A model generated the notes under the pieces. The model did not search any database. It worked only from the letters and a program-made list of their open reading frames with translations, and had not been told where the DNA came from. A DNA stretch of 64,000 nt from Taxawa tesnikishii (nom. ined.) (Eukaryota; Ascomycota; Dothideomycetes; Dothideales), in the NCBI GenBank assembly GCA_030247885.1, contig JAPDRO010000011.1, positions 965,563 to 1,029,562 of the forward strand, read 5' to 3'. Position 1 is the stretch's first letter. Each line of letters opens with the position of its first letter. This document shows positions 24,918 through 38,020 of the stretch, piece by piece. A program made the translations under genes and the position numbers.

Positions 24918-26024
24918 ATATAAACTATAGAGTAGTAAACTAAGTAGAGTAGTAAACTACTAAGATACGACTCTTTTAATTTTAATTACTATTTACATAT
25001 TATAATAATAATATAGTTAGAATTTAAGTTACTATATATATCTCTAAGTACTTTATTTTTCTTATCTTTTAGCGCTTCCTTAATTAGACGCTTACGTAGT
25101 TGTCTACGTAGTTTTTTAGTAAATAACTCTACTTTAGCTACCTTAGTTATTTTAAGTACTTCTTACGTACTAAATACGAACTTTCCTTATAATACGACTT
25201 ACTTACCTTTCTTTCGAGTCTTTTATATATTAAGAAGCTCCTACTACTTTTTACTTACTTATATAATATAATGTTCTTACTATACGTCGCTTTAAAAGCG
25301 CGAGTTATTTACTTTATATAGCGCTTTATTAAAGAAGAAACATCCTACGTAGCTTTAATCGCTAATTTAAGTATTATATTTACTTCGCGTAACTTAGTAC
25401 TATTTAGTAGAAAGCTATCTAGTAGTAAAAGGTTTAAATTAAGTTATTATAGAAGTATACGAGGTTATATACTTATTATAGTTAGCTTTATAAGTAGTTT
25501 ATTAAGTATTATTATAAGGCTTAAAGGCTAGAAACTAACGCCTTTTTACTTACTAAGAATACTACTAGCCTTAAGGGCCTTTACTTTTACGTAGATATAT
25601 ATTTCTATTTATTTTATACGCGATATATAGTTAAAGTCGACTCGTAAAGTAGCGTTAGTCTTTAAAGTTAGCGCGTACTTAAGCGGCGTAAATATACTAA
25701 TATTAAGTAGCTAAAGTATATATAAATAGTATAGTAGTAAGATAAGTAAGTCGATTATATTCTCTATATAAAAAGTAATTACCTTTATAGTTATATAGTT
25801 ACTATAGCTATTTATAATTAGTATTCTTTATATTATAAAGTCCTTTAGTTACGTTAAAGACTTAAAGATAATAGTTAGCTACTATAAATTATAACTATTA
25901 AAAGTTTAGCTATTACTACTAGTTAAGAACTTTTAGTTTAAAAGCGTATATATAAGTACCTATATAGTATTAGTATATTTAGCCTTAAAGATAATTAAGG
26001 GTAATATAGCTTTCTTAGTAGTAT

Positions 26025-26251
26025 TATAGTAGGGTAGTCGCTAGATAGTTATAGGTTATTAGTTACGTAGAAGCTACCTTTAATTCCTACTTATTTAGTC
26101 TATATATAAGATAGTTACTTATTTAATTAACAACTATTCTTTCTATGTCTTATTCTTGTCTTATGTCTTATTAACTACTATCTCTATTACTACTTACGTA
26201 GCTACCTTCTATAGTCTTAACCTAACTTAATATAGGGTTTTCCCTACTACA
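26025..26251 (+). repeat. 5' LTR of Gypsy copy 2
   Basis: 227 bp, beginning TATAGTAGGG and ending CTACTACA, which are the RIPed forms of the TGTGGTGG...CACCACA ends of copy 3. Confidence 0.9.
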
Positions 26252-28697
26252 TTTTTAGTGACCGTACTAGGGGAGAAACAAAGCCCTTAAGGAAATAGTT
26301 AATAGAAGGAGTACGTAGAGTAGTAGGAGAATAGTAGAGGTTCTAGTCGATACTAAGAGGACGATTAACTCCTTTAGCTACTCGCGTATCTACGACGATA
26401 CGGAGGACCTCGGAGGCTAGAGATAGCTCCTATATCGGCGATATAGTATATAAGGAACCCTTACAAGGCATTATATAGTCGGCGTCTTAAGGCTTCCTAT
26501 TCTAGAATCGGAGCGTATCTAGACTAGAGGGGTCGAAGGCGTACTTATAAGGGTAAGTAGTATCGAAGGCCTAGCTAGATCTAGAAACACGAGGACTATA
26601 TAGATACTAAGGTATACCTATATTAGGGACGAACCTTACTAGAGATTAAAAATAAAGTGTAGGGTACCGAGCTACTATAAAAGATAGAGACGATAGTACT
26701 ACTCTAGATAGAGATCTATATTTATCTACTAAAGATAGTATTAGAAATCTTACTATAACGAAAACTATACTATTATTACTACGCTATAACATCTACGAAA
26801 CTTACTATGTCCGAGAACGTTACTTAGAGTATTACTTTCGGAGAAGGAGAAGCGTTTAGTATCTTCTATACTACTAATAAAGGACACTAGTCCGACGAGG
26901 ATTCTATACTATCTAATACTTATAACGATGTTCCTAGACTTACTCTAGACGGTAATCCTAAGCCTCTACTAGTTATAGAGACGTCCTCGTCTAATAGTTA
27001 AGCTATTTGTACTCCTAGTAATAGCTAAGGTAAAACTATAACTACTTTTACTATAGTTTAACCTACTACTCCTATTTAGGTATCTATTAGTATAAGTAGA
27101 GGGTAAGGCTTATCTATTAGAAATCTCCGTCGCCTTGTCGCTAGTAGTAACTTACTAGGGCTAGATACTACTAGATCTCTAAGGTTTACTAGTAGTAATA
27201 TTACTTAGTTCGTTAAAGACTAGGAAGAGTAGTATATTAATAACTTTACTACTCTAGAGAAGTCTATTAGATCTCTTCCTTAGTATATAGATAAAGGACC
27301 TACTAAATTTATCCGGTCTCTAGATTCCTATATAGATAGGGAATAGACTAGTTTAAAGAGAGAGATCTTCCGAGAGTACTAAAAGGATAATATCGACTAT
27401 CTAAGGAATACTAAGTCTATACTAGCTACTCTCTATAAGAAGGCTAAGGATTAGAAAGGTAAAACTCTAGAGGACTAGAAAGGATACTATTAGCGCTTCT
27501 AGGTTCTATAGAAGAGAGTACTAGATAAGTATATAAATATAGTCGAACGAGCGTCTTTACTATTACGCGGACTAATACCCTCTATATTAGAGAAGGTATA
27601 TTAGAAGGTATAGTTAGATAGCGAGGATCCGGCTACTTTTAGAGACTTTATAAAGATTATAAAGATAGCTAAGAAGTTCTTAGATAAGAAGATTAGTTAT
27701 TAAGGGATTATAGGCCCTATAACTAATAATAGTCGTTTCGAGGAGATAGTAGAATTATACTATACTCCGAAAAGAGTATAGCTATAAGCTTTAAGACTAA
27801 TTAGGTACGTGGAGGGTATACTAATAAGGCTATAGAGAAACTAGCTAAGTAAGTAAGTAAGATATCTATTTACGTAGGCTAGCTAGTTAATTACTTTATA
27901 CTAGTATATATATAGAAAGGTTCGAAGAACGTTATAAGAGTAATACCTATAACTACTAGAGGATAGTATTAGAGGGCCTTCGGATCCCTAGCTATAAGGG
28001 CGAATACTATCCCTATACGCCCTTAAGGACCTATAAATTACTAGTTCTACTATAAACTAAGTCATAGTATAAATAGCTATATATATCTTAAAGAGTATAA
28101 GCGTAAAGGCTAGGCGCACCGTGATAGTAACGGTATCTTCTTAAGTAGTAGAAATAAGCCCCTAAAACGTCTCTATAGCTAAGAGGAGAGAGGAGAACCT
28201 TCTTAGTATAAGTAAGTACTAGAATACTTCGGACTAAAGAAGGTAGTTATCCGGATAGTAAGAGTAGAAGAAGAAGAAGAAGATATATATTCGGGCCGCC
28301 TTATACGAGTAAGGTTCCTTATAGTAGACCCTCTAGAGAAATTAGAAGTATTACCTAAAGGACTAGCTAGTAATAGGGAGGAAGACTCTAAAGACGAGGT
28401 TACTATTTAGTATTATATAGTCGAAACCTCTCGGAGAACTATTAGTATTACTATAGTATATACTAATAAAGTACTAAGAAGTAAGTAGAGTAATACTAAT
28501 TCTACGGACTACCGGATTAGTAAGCTAAAAGAGAAGGAGAGGGCTACTAGTAGGCTTCTAGTCTCAAAATCTATAAGAACTAAATAGTACGTTAAATATT
28601 CTATAAAACTAGAACCTTCGAATATAACTTTACTAGGTAATATAAGGCGAAGCTAGATAGTAGAAGGCCTAGAACTAAGTATAGAAGATCCCCTACT

Positions 28698-31600
28698 ATA
28701 CGGAAAGTTTATAGTAAGATATAGCCGAAGATACTAAGATAAGATAAGATAGCCTAGAGGGAAGTCGATCTTAAAGAAGTCTTCGAAATAACTAAGAGTA
28801 TAAGGGTATCCCTATTATTACATAAACTCATTAGTATTATACTAGTAGTAGCTAAGTACTTCTTCGCTAGATATTAGAATCCGGAATACGCCGGGGAGGA
28901 TCTAGCTACTAGAGACACTAGCGTAGAACTAATAGTATATTACGTGTCTATTAAGGACGATGGCTAGTAGTAGATAGGAGTGTTCTCTATTAAAGGACAA
29001 TAGTACTAATTCGCTATCTCCCCATATAATAAGAGGGATCGGGAAGGAATCAATATACGGCTATTATAAGTAGAACCGCTAGTTATAGACGAGGAGGAGG
29101 AACCCCTTAAAGACGATGGATTTGCTGCCATAAATAAGGATCTCATCTGTGCCGGAAGTCCATTTATAGGGGTGTCGCTAAATGACCACCTAAGTAGATA
29201 TTAGGCCCTAATCGATTCCGGGTCTAAATGCAACTTGATGAGTGCCTCCATAGCAAGGCAAGCCGGCATTCCCGTTAGCAATGGGCCGAGTCTAGTATTG
29301 CGTGGCGTAACTAGGGAAAGCACCTTCAAGGGTGTAGCTTAAGGAGTTGTTATCCGTCTCGGTGGTGTTAGGATTCCTACCTCTTTCCTTGTTATAGACT
29401 AACCCCTTAATAACATCATCCTAGGACGGCCATAGGAACGCATGTCTAGGCTAAAAGCGATCAACTATAACGATGGTACCTGGGAGGGTACTATATATGA
29501 CAGGTCCGGCAATGTCTCCACCTCTTTCGTTAGTGTTCGTCCTTACATGGATCGGAATCGTACTACAGAGGAAATACTGTACCGCTCTATAGTACTAGTC
29601 ACAGTAAGGTAGGGAAAAGAGTAGGTGGCCCCATGACCGGCAGGGCTTCCACCTTATCGAATAGACCGGTAAGAGACGAGAGATCTAAGTATAAAGCTAC
29701 GTGCATGAGTGTGCGCGTAGTGTCGAGCGCTGGCGATAGCGAGGCTACTAGTAAGATTATCAGTGGATCTTTACATGGCTCCGGGAGCCATGTAAACATG
29801 ATTGGCTAGCAGCCGCCGCCGAGAACGCGGGGTCATCCAGGGTCCAGAGGCTTGGCGCCAAATCCAGGGTCCAGAAATCTCACACTAGATGCAGTGTCTA
29901 GCAGGACTGGCAGAAGAACAACACGGCTGCAACAATCGGACAGCGATGACTCAGATACACGGATCCAGTCTACGCGGTTGCACAATGATGCGCAAGACTA
30001 AAAGCACTAAAAAGGCGCGCTCATAGCCTTCCTCCCACACACATCTAGAGATCTGCAGACAGCCGAGATCCGAATGGCTAGAAGATTCGATCTATCCTAT
30101 ATAATTAGTCCGATTCAAGAGCGAGGACGCTCCTATATAAAGAGCCAGGGAGGAGACAATGTGGTACATGCGAGGACACTATACAAGCGGAAGGTAGACA
30201 AGGTCAATCCGGTCAATTCGTCCTTATCTAATGGCTCAACTCTAGGAGGACTTATTGACTAGAAGGAAAGAGCATTAGCAAGAGAGAAACTACTTCCATA
30301 GTTAGTAGGGCAGTACGGACAATGGCTCATTCCGAAATTCTCTAAGATCTAGCGTGGTACTCGTCTTAACAAGGAACGCATTACAAAACTGCAGACTAGA
30401 GAGTAGCTATAGCTAAAGGAGAAGGATTTGCTACTAGAGATGCTATACAACAGGGAAGTAGCACTAGTATGGGACTTCTCAGAAATCGGAAAGGTTAAAC
30501 TAGATGTGGCACCGCCTCAGGAGATTAGGACAATACCCCATAAGGCATAGCAAGCTCCAGGGTTCCCTATACCCAAGGTAATAATCCCCAAGATCGTAGA
30601 GATGCTATAGGAACGACTAAAGGCAGGATTGCTAGAATACTATCACGGCCCATACCGGAATCCATGGTTTCTCGTCGCTAAGAAGGAGTAGAACAAGTTC
30701 CGCATCGTCAATGTAGCTATAAACATTAACCGTGTTACTATCCGTAATGGAAATCTGCCCCCAAATCCAGATGAATTTAGCGAGCAATTTGCAGGACTCG
30801 CAATAACGTCCCTTATCGACCTCTTCTCTAGATACGATTAGATGGAACTTACTACGGAATGTAGAGACATGACAGGATTCATGACTCCTCTAGGACTACT
30901 AAGACAAACGACGCTACCCCAAGGAGCTACTAACTTAGTAGCGCAGTTCGTGAGAATTATTACTAAAATCCTAGAAGCGCACATTCCGCACGTAGCATTG
31001 CCATTTCTAGATGACATTAGTATCAAAGGCCCGGTTGACAAAGAAGGAGACGCAGAAGTAGTACCTGGTATCCGGAAATACGTTCTGAAGCACATCTGTT
31101 AGCTAGATAGTGTTCTTGCGGATCTGGAACGTGCTAGCTATACCATTGCCGGAGGAAAATCCCAATTCTACATGTCCGGAATCAAGATCGTTAGCTATGT
31201 CTGCGACTTAGAAGGCAGACATCCAAATACTACCAAGGTTATTAAGATCTTGGAATGGGATAGGTTTGAGAATGTTATAGATGTTCGGGCATTCCTTAGC
31301 TTGAGCTCATACTATCGTCTCTAGGTGGAAAACTTTGCACATGTAGTAGCACCACTATATGAACTCATGTAGAAAGACGTAGTGTTTTCCTTCGGAGAAC
31401 TAGCTAGACAGGCAGTTAAGCTACTAAAGGCGAAGCTTACTAATGCTCTAGCACTGAAGTCCATTAATTATACTAAAGGAGTAGGATCCATCATTCTAGC
31501 CGTAGATTCTAGCCTTCGCGGATAGGGAGCCATCCTGATGCAGTTAGCTAGAGACAATAAGAAGAGACGGCATCTGGTACGATACGAAAGCGGCCTCTAG

Positions 31601-33495
31601 ACGACTACGGAATCCGGCTACGATGCTAGAAAACGCGAATGTAGAGGAGTACTCAAGGCCCTGAAGAAAGTACGCTCGTATCTATATGGCGTATTCTTCA
31701 TCTTGGAAATTGATGCCAAAACGCTAGTGGCGTAGCTTAACAAATCGTCCTCGGATCTTCCTAGTTCCGTTATGGCCCGATGGGTAGCCTGGATACGACT
31801 ATTCACATTCGAGGTTCGACATGTGCCTGGTACTAAACACACTGCTATAGATGCGCTGTCTCGGAGACCTCGCTATCCTTCGGATAACGATGATATGCTA
31901 AACGAGCAAGACATTGACGTGGTCATCGACGCAGATCTATTTACTACTTCTGTGTGTACTATTATAGTTGACGGGGTATTGAAATGTACCCCACAACTAC
32001 AGCGGCCACTGTTAGAATGTCGTTAGTAGAAGGTTACTCGGAGAAATCTCAGAGAATAGCGGAATACCTCACGACTTTGAAAAAGCCTGCGGCCATGGAT
32101 CTTAAGGAATTTCACGCATTCAAGAAAGAGGCGCTTAACTATCTAGTCCGCGGTCAGCATCTATTCCGGAGAAATGCTAGGAACATGCTACTACGGCGGG
32201 TAATTAATAGCGAGGATCAGAGGCGAAAGATTATTTAAAGCCTATATAATGAAAGTAGCCACCGAGGACGAGAGGCTACTTACAGAAAGGTCGCTAACCG
32301 TTACTAGTGGAACAATGCCTTTAAAGATGTTTCCAGATACTGCGCGGGCTGCCTAGAGTGCTAGATACGTGCTAACCGCAGGGATGTAGAGGAATTGCAT
32401 CCGGTTTACTAGCAAGTCCTTGGAGAAGCATAGTTAGTAGATATTGTCTCTATGCCCGCGTCTAGTGGTAAGGAATACCTCGTTGTCGCTAGAGAATTAG
32501 TGTTAGGGTAGCCAGAGGCCAGAGTATTACGCAAGCCTAATAGCCAGGCCGTTACAAGATTCCTTTACGAGGACGTCATCTGCAGACATGGGTACTTCGC
32601 CAAACTAATTAGCGACGGAGGACCTGAGAACTTCGGCTATGTATCTGCGTTGGCTACACAGTATGGAATTCGGAAGATTGTCACCTCCGCTTATTATCCT
32701 GAAGGTAATGGATTAGTGGAACGCGGACATCCGAACCTTGTTAACTACTTGTTAAAGCTTACTTCCGGGTTTAGCAAGCCCTGGGACGTACGGTTACCGG
32801 AAACCTTGTAGGCAGACCGGATTACGCTAAGGCGATCCATTAACATGTCTCCAGCATGGATCCTGTATGGAAGAGATGTCGTTCTTCCGATCGAACTAGA
32901 ATTCCCATCATGGCAGGTACTAGACTAGAGCACTATCAAAACTACCACGGATTTGGTGGCTATGCGCGCATAATAGTTAGTACGCCGGGATAAAGTCCTA
33001 GAGGATATACTACTATACCAACAGCGAATGCGGGAGCAGAACGCAGAGGAATTCAACAATCGGAAGAATGCTACGTTCGAACAGCTAAACGTCGGATAGG
33101 AAGTCCTTATCCATGACACGAAACGCAAGAAAATCCGGAGAGATAAGCTACTGTTTCGATGGTACGGTCCTTCTAGGATCAAAAGCGTTACCCCTACAGG
33201 TACCTACGTACTGGAAACCTTGGATAGTATTGAAATGAAGGGGACTTATACCCGAAATCGGCTGAAACTATGGATCCGGCCTATCCTCCCAACCACGCCT
33301 GAACGGCTACAAGATCGGTTAGTAGCTACTAAAGGCGGCATGCCTTTACCTAAGGATAAAGGATTAGAAATCAATTTGTAGGACGAGGAACTAGAGGACG
33401 AATTGCCTGCAGACATCAGAGATACAGGCCCAAAGGTAATCGTCAGCGTGCCGCGAGGATTCGATCCATCGCAGTACGAGGATTACATGGAGTAG
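28698..33495 (+). pseudogene. Lightly RIPed protease and pol remnant of Gypsy copy 2
   Basis: Aligned with the protease and pol frames of copy 3. The Asp-protease signature LIDSGS, the reverse-transcriptase LPFLDD block, the RNase H and the integrase are legible, but dozens of TAG/TAA codons interrupt the frame. Between 29.1 and 34.15 kb many TG and CA dinucleotides survive, in contrast to both flanks. One position is informative: CAG is kept at 33475-33477 where copy 3 has TAG (47916-47918), so the native pol end is the TAG about 20 bases later. Confidence 0.85.
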
Positions 33496-34135
33496 CCAGC
33501 CAGCTAGCAGGCTAGGTTTTACATGGCTCCGGAAGCCATGTAAAAACTTGAGTCTGGGGACAGACTCATGGAGGAAGGAGGTATGTTTCCATATTGTTTT
33601 GACAATCTTTCCATTCATTTCTTTAGATAATTTCCTTTGTCAACTCTCTTAATAATCTCTTTTGTCATCTGTTTCTCTGCCATTCTCACATTCCCCTTTC
33701 GTAATAAGGCCTTTGTCTGTTTGCCCAAGACAGTAGTCTCATCCTGTTACTAAACAGAAGCGCAAAGCTCGCAGGATGAGAAGTTTGTGTTTATGTGAAA
33801 AGATGTTCCTTTTATACTGCAGGTTGAAAGGATTAAGTGATGGTGGTGACAAGGGGTAATAAGAAAGAAGTGAAAGGAAGGACACTTCCAGAACCGAAAT
33901 CTCCGGATATTAGCCGTGTTTCCCTTTAAGGAAGCAAAACACGTAACAAACATCCAAATTCATATGCTAGACTACAAATCCTCTAGAAACCACGCCCTAA
34001 AGCTACTACTAACAACGCTACCACGATTCGCAAGTACGGCAGTTGCGGACACCTTAGAAACCTACTAGAAGATAGTATTTCCTTACTACATATTTACTAA
34101 AGTCTAACTATACCTGCGACTTACTATGTCGCAAC

Positions 34136-36794
34136 CTAACCTACCTGGCGGTTAGGTTATTAGTACTACTAAAGCTAATAACTCTATCGTTCTAATTTCC
34201 GAGTTATTCTACCGAGTATTTAAAGAAGTAAAGAGGATTAGCGATGACGACGAATACTACTACGTAGCCCTCGACTTAAGTAACAAAATCTCCTAGGAAG
34301 AAGAAAGACTAAGTAAATACTAGTTCCTACTACTATAGGACTACTATAGGAGAAGAATAACCTTTAGACTAAACTTCTAGGAAGACTTCGGGGACGCTAT
34401 CCGATCGGAAAGACTTCTTCTTAATAGAAGAGACGAGTAAGTAGAAGCTAGGAGAACTCTCTATAGCCTATAGTAGATTATAGGAGATACGAATATCTTT
34501 TAGTTTAACCTTAGTAGTATAATTCTCTTTAGGATAAGATAGCTAGCTAGAAAGGGGTTTACTATAAAGTAGGTAGTTTATACGTTCCTTCGTAAGTATA
34601 TATATCGTAATTATACTAGAAGTAAAGGTTCTAAGAAGAGTTAGCTATTTTAGCCTAGGGACTTAGAAAACATTAAAGAGTACCCTAAGAGATATTTACT
34701 ACTTAATCAAGGAGAATACGAGTACTTAACTACACTAGGATATACTATTAACGAGTAAGGAGAAGTTTATAAAGTTACTAATACTAAACTATTATATAGT
34801 AGTCGCGCCTAAACTCTACTTATAAATGTCGATAATACGAATATACTTATACTAGAAAGCTCTCCCTTTTATTACTTCTAGAAGGAGTAAGACGTGAGAT
34901 TAAAGAGGAGGAAGTAAAGGAACATAGGCGTAGGACGATAGCTAATATACCTCTTAACTAGGATTTAGATACTCTTACTAATTTATATAACGATCCCGGC
35001 AGATAGAATACTCGCGACCTCGGTAATAATCTCCGTAAGAATATAAACGACGATGAGATACCTAAGGATCCTATCCTATCTAATCCGGAGGAGGAGGAAG
35101 AGCGATATAAGGAGGATATAAAGGAAACGACTCTAAAGAAGAGAAGTAGCTATAGTTACTAGATTAGTAGAGGATATAAAGCTCTTTAGAGGGAGATTAA
35201 TTAACTCCCGAGCAAGATGTTAAATCCTAATATTACTAACTTAATAAAGAAGGTACTACGTACTATTAATAAGGACGACGAAGTATTCTATAGAGTATAC
35301 CTTTTCCGACTCTACTAGAAAGCTAGATACTATATTAGAGCCCTTAGTAGGGAGTAGCTAATTATGCGCATAAGAGAGTTCTTATCTAGTAAAGCTTCTA
35401 AGCTTAGAACTAACCCTAAGACTATAAATTAATTCTATAAGTCTCGTAGGCTAGCTCGCACTTCTAATACTCGCGGTCTCTATAGATATTAGTACTATAT
35501 TCCTCTAGCTAAAAAATACGATTATAGAGCCGTTATAGAGTCTATTTTTCTAGGTACTTATAACTAGTTTTAGAAGGATAGTACTATTAACATTAATGTA
35601 TTCGACTAGCTATTTAAAGAGGACCTTATAAAGGACATACTAAAAGAGCTTACTATATATAAGTACTATTTTCGTCTTCCTACTAGTTAATCCGATTAAG
35701 GCTAGTTACGTAACGCCTATTATAGCTATACCTAGTAAGTTATCCGTTAAGATATACTATACTATCTAGCCTACGTATACTTATAGCCCGATTATAATTA
35801 ATAGTTAGTTTCCTACTTATACTACTATAAGTACGCGACTAGAGCTAGTAAGACCGAATTCCGTTACCTAGACAACTATCCGGACTATCTTCTAGCTAGT
35901 AATAGTACTAACATAATCTAAGGAACTATATCCCTAGTAAATAAGACGAAGGATAACTATATAGTCTTAATTAAAGGTATTTACTAGTATTTTAAAGAAT
36001 AGTAGTATAACGTATAAGAGCGTAGTAGTAATAAGACCTCTAGCGGAGCCGTTATTCGCATCGATAATAAGATCTAGAGTAAGGAGGATAAAGAGAAGTA
36101 TAGCTTATAGTAGGAGGAAGTCCCTTACAAAGTCGGAGAGGTACGTATTACTCTACTATACCTCCTTTATAGTTCTAACGGAGGACTAGTTAAGAAGAGG
36201 GTAATAGTATTCCTATAGTATATAGCTATTAAAGAGGACCTTAGTACTCTGGAAATTAATACTAGAGCTAATAACTAGACTACTCTTACTCTTAGTTACC
36301 TAAAGCTTACCTTACCTCTATTTACGCCTTCTAGATATCCTTAGATATACGGCACGATTGCGTACGCTTTTCTAATAGCCGTCCCTTGTATTATAGATAG
36401 CGTAGTATCCTAAGTAATCGTAGGGCGTACTATGTGGGCGGACCCTTATACCTTAACTAAGCGCGCTATCCTTTTTAGTACTAATAATAAAAAGCGAAAG
36501 AAGTTTATTAATAAGTGTTACGCTAACGCTATACGTAAGTTCCGTGTTTACTTCCGTATAACTATAGACGCCGAGGCTCGGTACTATCTAATAAAGTCCT
36601 ACGATTACTATAAGTAAGGATATAGTAAGGTCTCTTCGGATAATAAGCTAGTAGAGTCTATTAGTTCGGAAGAGAGTTCCGGAAAGGATACTAGTAGTAA
36701 AGGTAAAGGAGAAGGATTAGCGATAAACATTTTTAACGAGAATAATTCTAGTAAAAGCCCTCGTAGTAGAGCTTCTAATATAGATACTAACTAG
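34136..36794 (+). pseudogene. RIPed remnant of the accessory dioxygenase-like frame, Gypsy copy 2
   Basis: The counterpart of 48570-51239 in copy 3, about 11 bases shorter overall and saturated with RIP stops. The first metal-ligand histidine codon (CAC in copy 3) is TAC at 35864-35866, so this copy is doubly dead. Its presence shows that the accessory frame is a regular part of the element family and not a one-off capture in copy 3. Confidence 0.85.
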
Positions 36795-36966
36795 GAGTCT
36801 TATCTTAGCTACTTATCTTAACTAGAGTAGTTGTCTATACTATCCTCGCTAGTTTCTACCCTTGTCTTTCCCTAATGGACAGGTAGATTATATGACTCCT
36901 AGAGACATATAATAAGTACGGTCTATATAGTACTTAGGGGACGAGTACTTAAGGGGAAGGGAGGTA

Positions 36967-37193
36967 TATAGTAGGGTAGCTACTAGATAGTTATAAGTTA
37001 TTAGTTACGTGGAAGCTACCTTTAATTCCTACTTATTTAGTCCGCACATAAGATAGTTACTTATTTAATTAATAACTGTTTTTTCTATGTCTTATTCTTA
37101 TCTTATATCTTACTAACTACTATCTCTATTACTACTTACGTAGCTACCTTCTATAGTCTTAACTTAACTTAATATAGGGTTCTCCCTACTATA
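36967..37193 (+). repeat. 3' LTR of Gypsy copy 2
   Basis: 227 bp, preceded by the same purine-rich tract as in copy 3 and followed by the GTAT target duplication. Confidence 0.9.
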
Positions 37194-38020
37194 GTATTTA
37201 TATACTCGATTATAGTTATTTACTCTTATTTACTTTCGATTTACTTTTAACTAACTACTTCGCGTATATTAATTAACGCTCTTAATATTTAACTCGCTCC
37301 GACTATAAAGTTAAACTCGTTTATATTATAAACGTACTTTAGAAAGTAGTTATACTATATAAATAGTTCTATTACTATATTAAACTATCTCTTTATAGCG
37401 TTATAACTTATTACGTTAAAGTACGTACTCTCGATTTAATAAGTCTAAATACTTACTATCTTAAGATAATAAGTTTTAAAGTAATTAAGTTACTTCTTAC
37501 TAATTAGTTAAAGAAAAGGTCGCGAAGTCCTTAATAATTAAATACGTTTACGTTAAATTTCTTTAGCTATTTATATAACTAACGTAAGTAAAGTAAAGAA
37601 GCTAGTATATATAAGATATATAATTTATTAGATTAATATCTTCTCTTTCGCGTTTAAAAGGATTTATTATAATTTACGCGCGATAGTATATAAAGTTCGT
37701 TTAGTTATATAATTATATAGAGTATTATAAGGAATATTATATATACTAGTAGCCTTACAAATAGAAGGGTATTACTTTTTTTAAGGTATAAAGTATATTT
37801 TAGATATTAGCTTTAATATAAACTAGTTTACTAGTTATAGAAGTATTTATAACAAGTAGTAATAAAGTTAAAAGATCGAAGGGTCGCGTTTTAATAGTTT
37901 ATTACTTTACTTAGTTTACTACTTTATAGTTTATATTATCTTTTATAGTCGTACTATTTTATTCTTAGCTTCTATTTACTTTACGTTTATTAAGTATTCC
38001 TTTTACTTAAACTATATTTA

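Larger units (their letters stand above)
26025..37193 (+). mobile_element. Gypsy LTR retrotransposon copy 2, full length, RIPed in a mosaic pattern
   Basis: An element of 11,169 bp with two 227-bp LTRs and a 4-bp target duplication GTAT (26021-26024 and 37194-37197). It is co-linear with copy 3 with a constant offset through gag and pol and only a few small indels in the 3' third. CpA/TpG-to-TpA change is near saturation from 26025 to about 29.0 kb and from about 34.15 kb to the end. The middle 5 kb (protease to end of pol) is much less changed. All long frames carry stops, so it cannot encode its proteins. Confidence 0.93.
24918..37936 (-). mobile_element. pogo/Fot1-like DNA transposon, family B copy 1, split by Gypsy copy 2
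   Basis: The two parts, 24918-26024 and 37198-37936, total about 1.85 kb and are separated by the Gypsy element and its target duplication. Terminal inverted repeats begin ATATAAACTATAGAGTAG (left) and mirror this at the right end, each bordered by TA. The minus-strand relic translation includes RILII then KVITFYIEN and a late LLNISIFTPLKYAL, matching the DDD/E block of Fot1/pogo transposases (LLIIDGH, LDVxxFxPLK type). The break point is bracketed by the same sequence that is continuous in copy 2 at 55515-57333. Confidence 0.8.
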
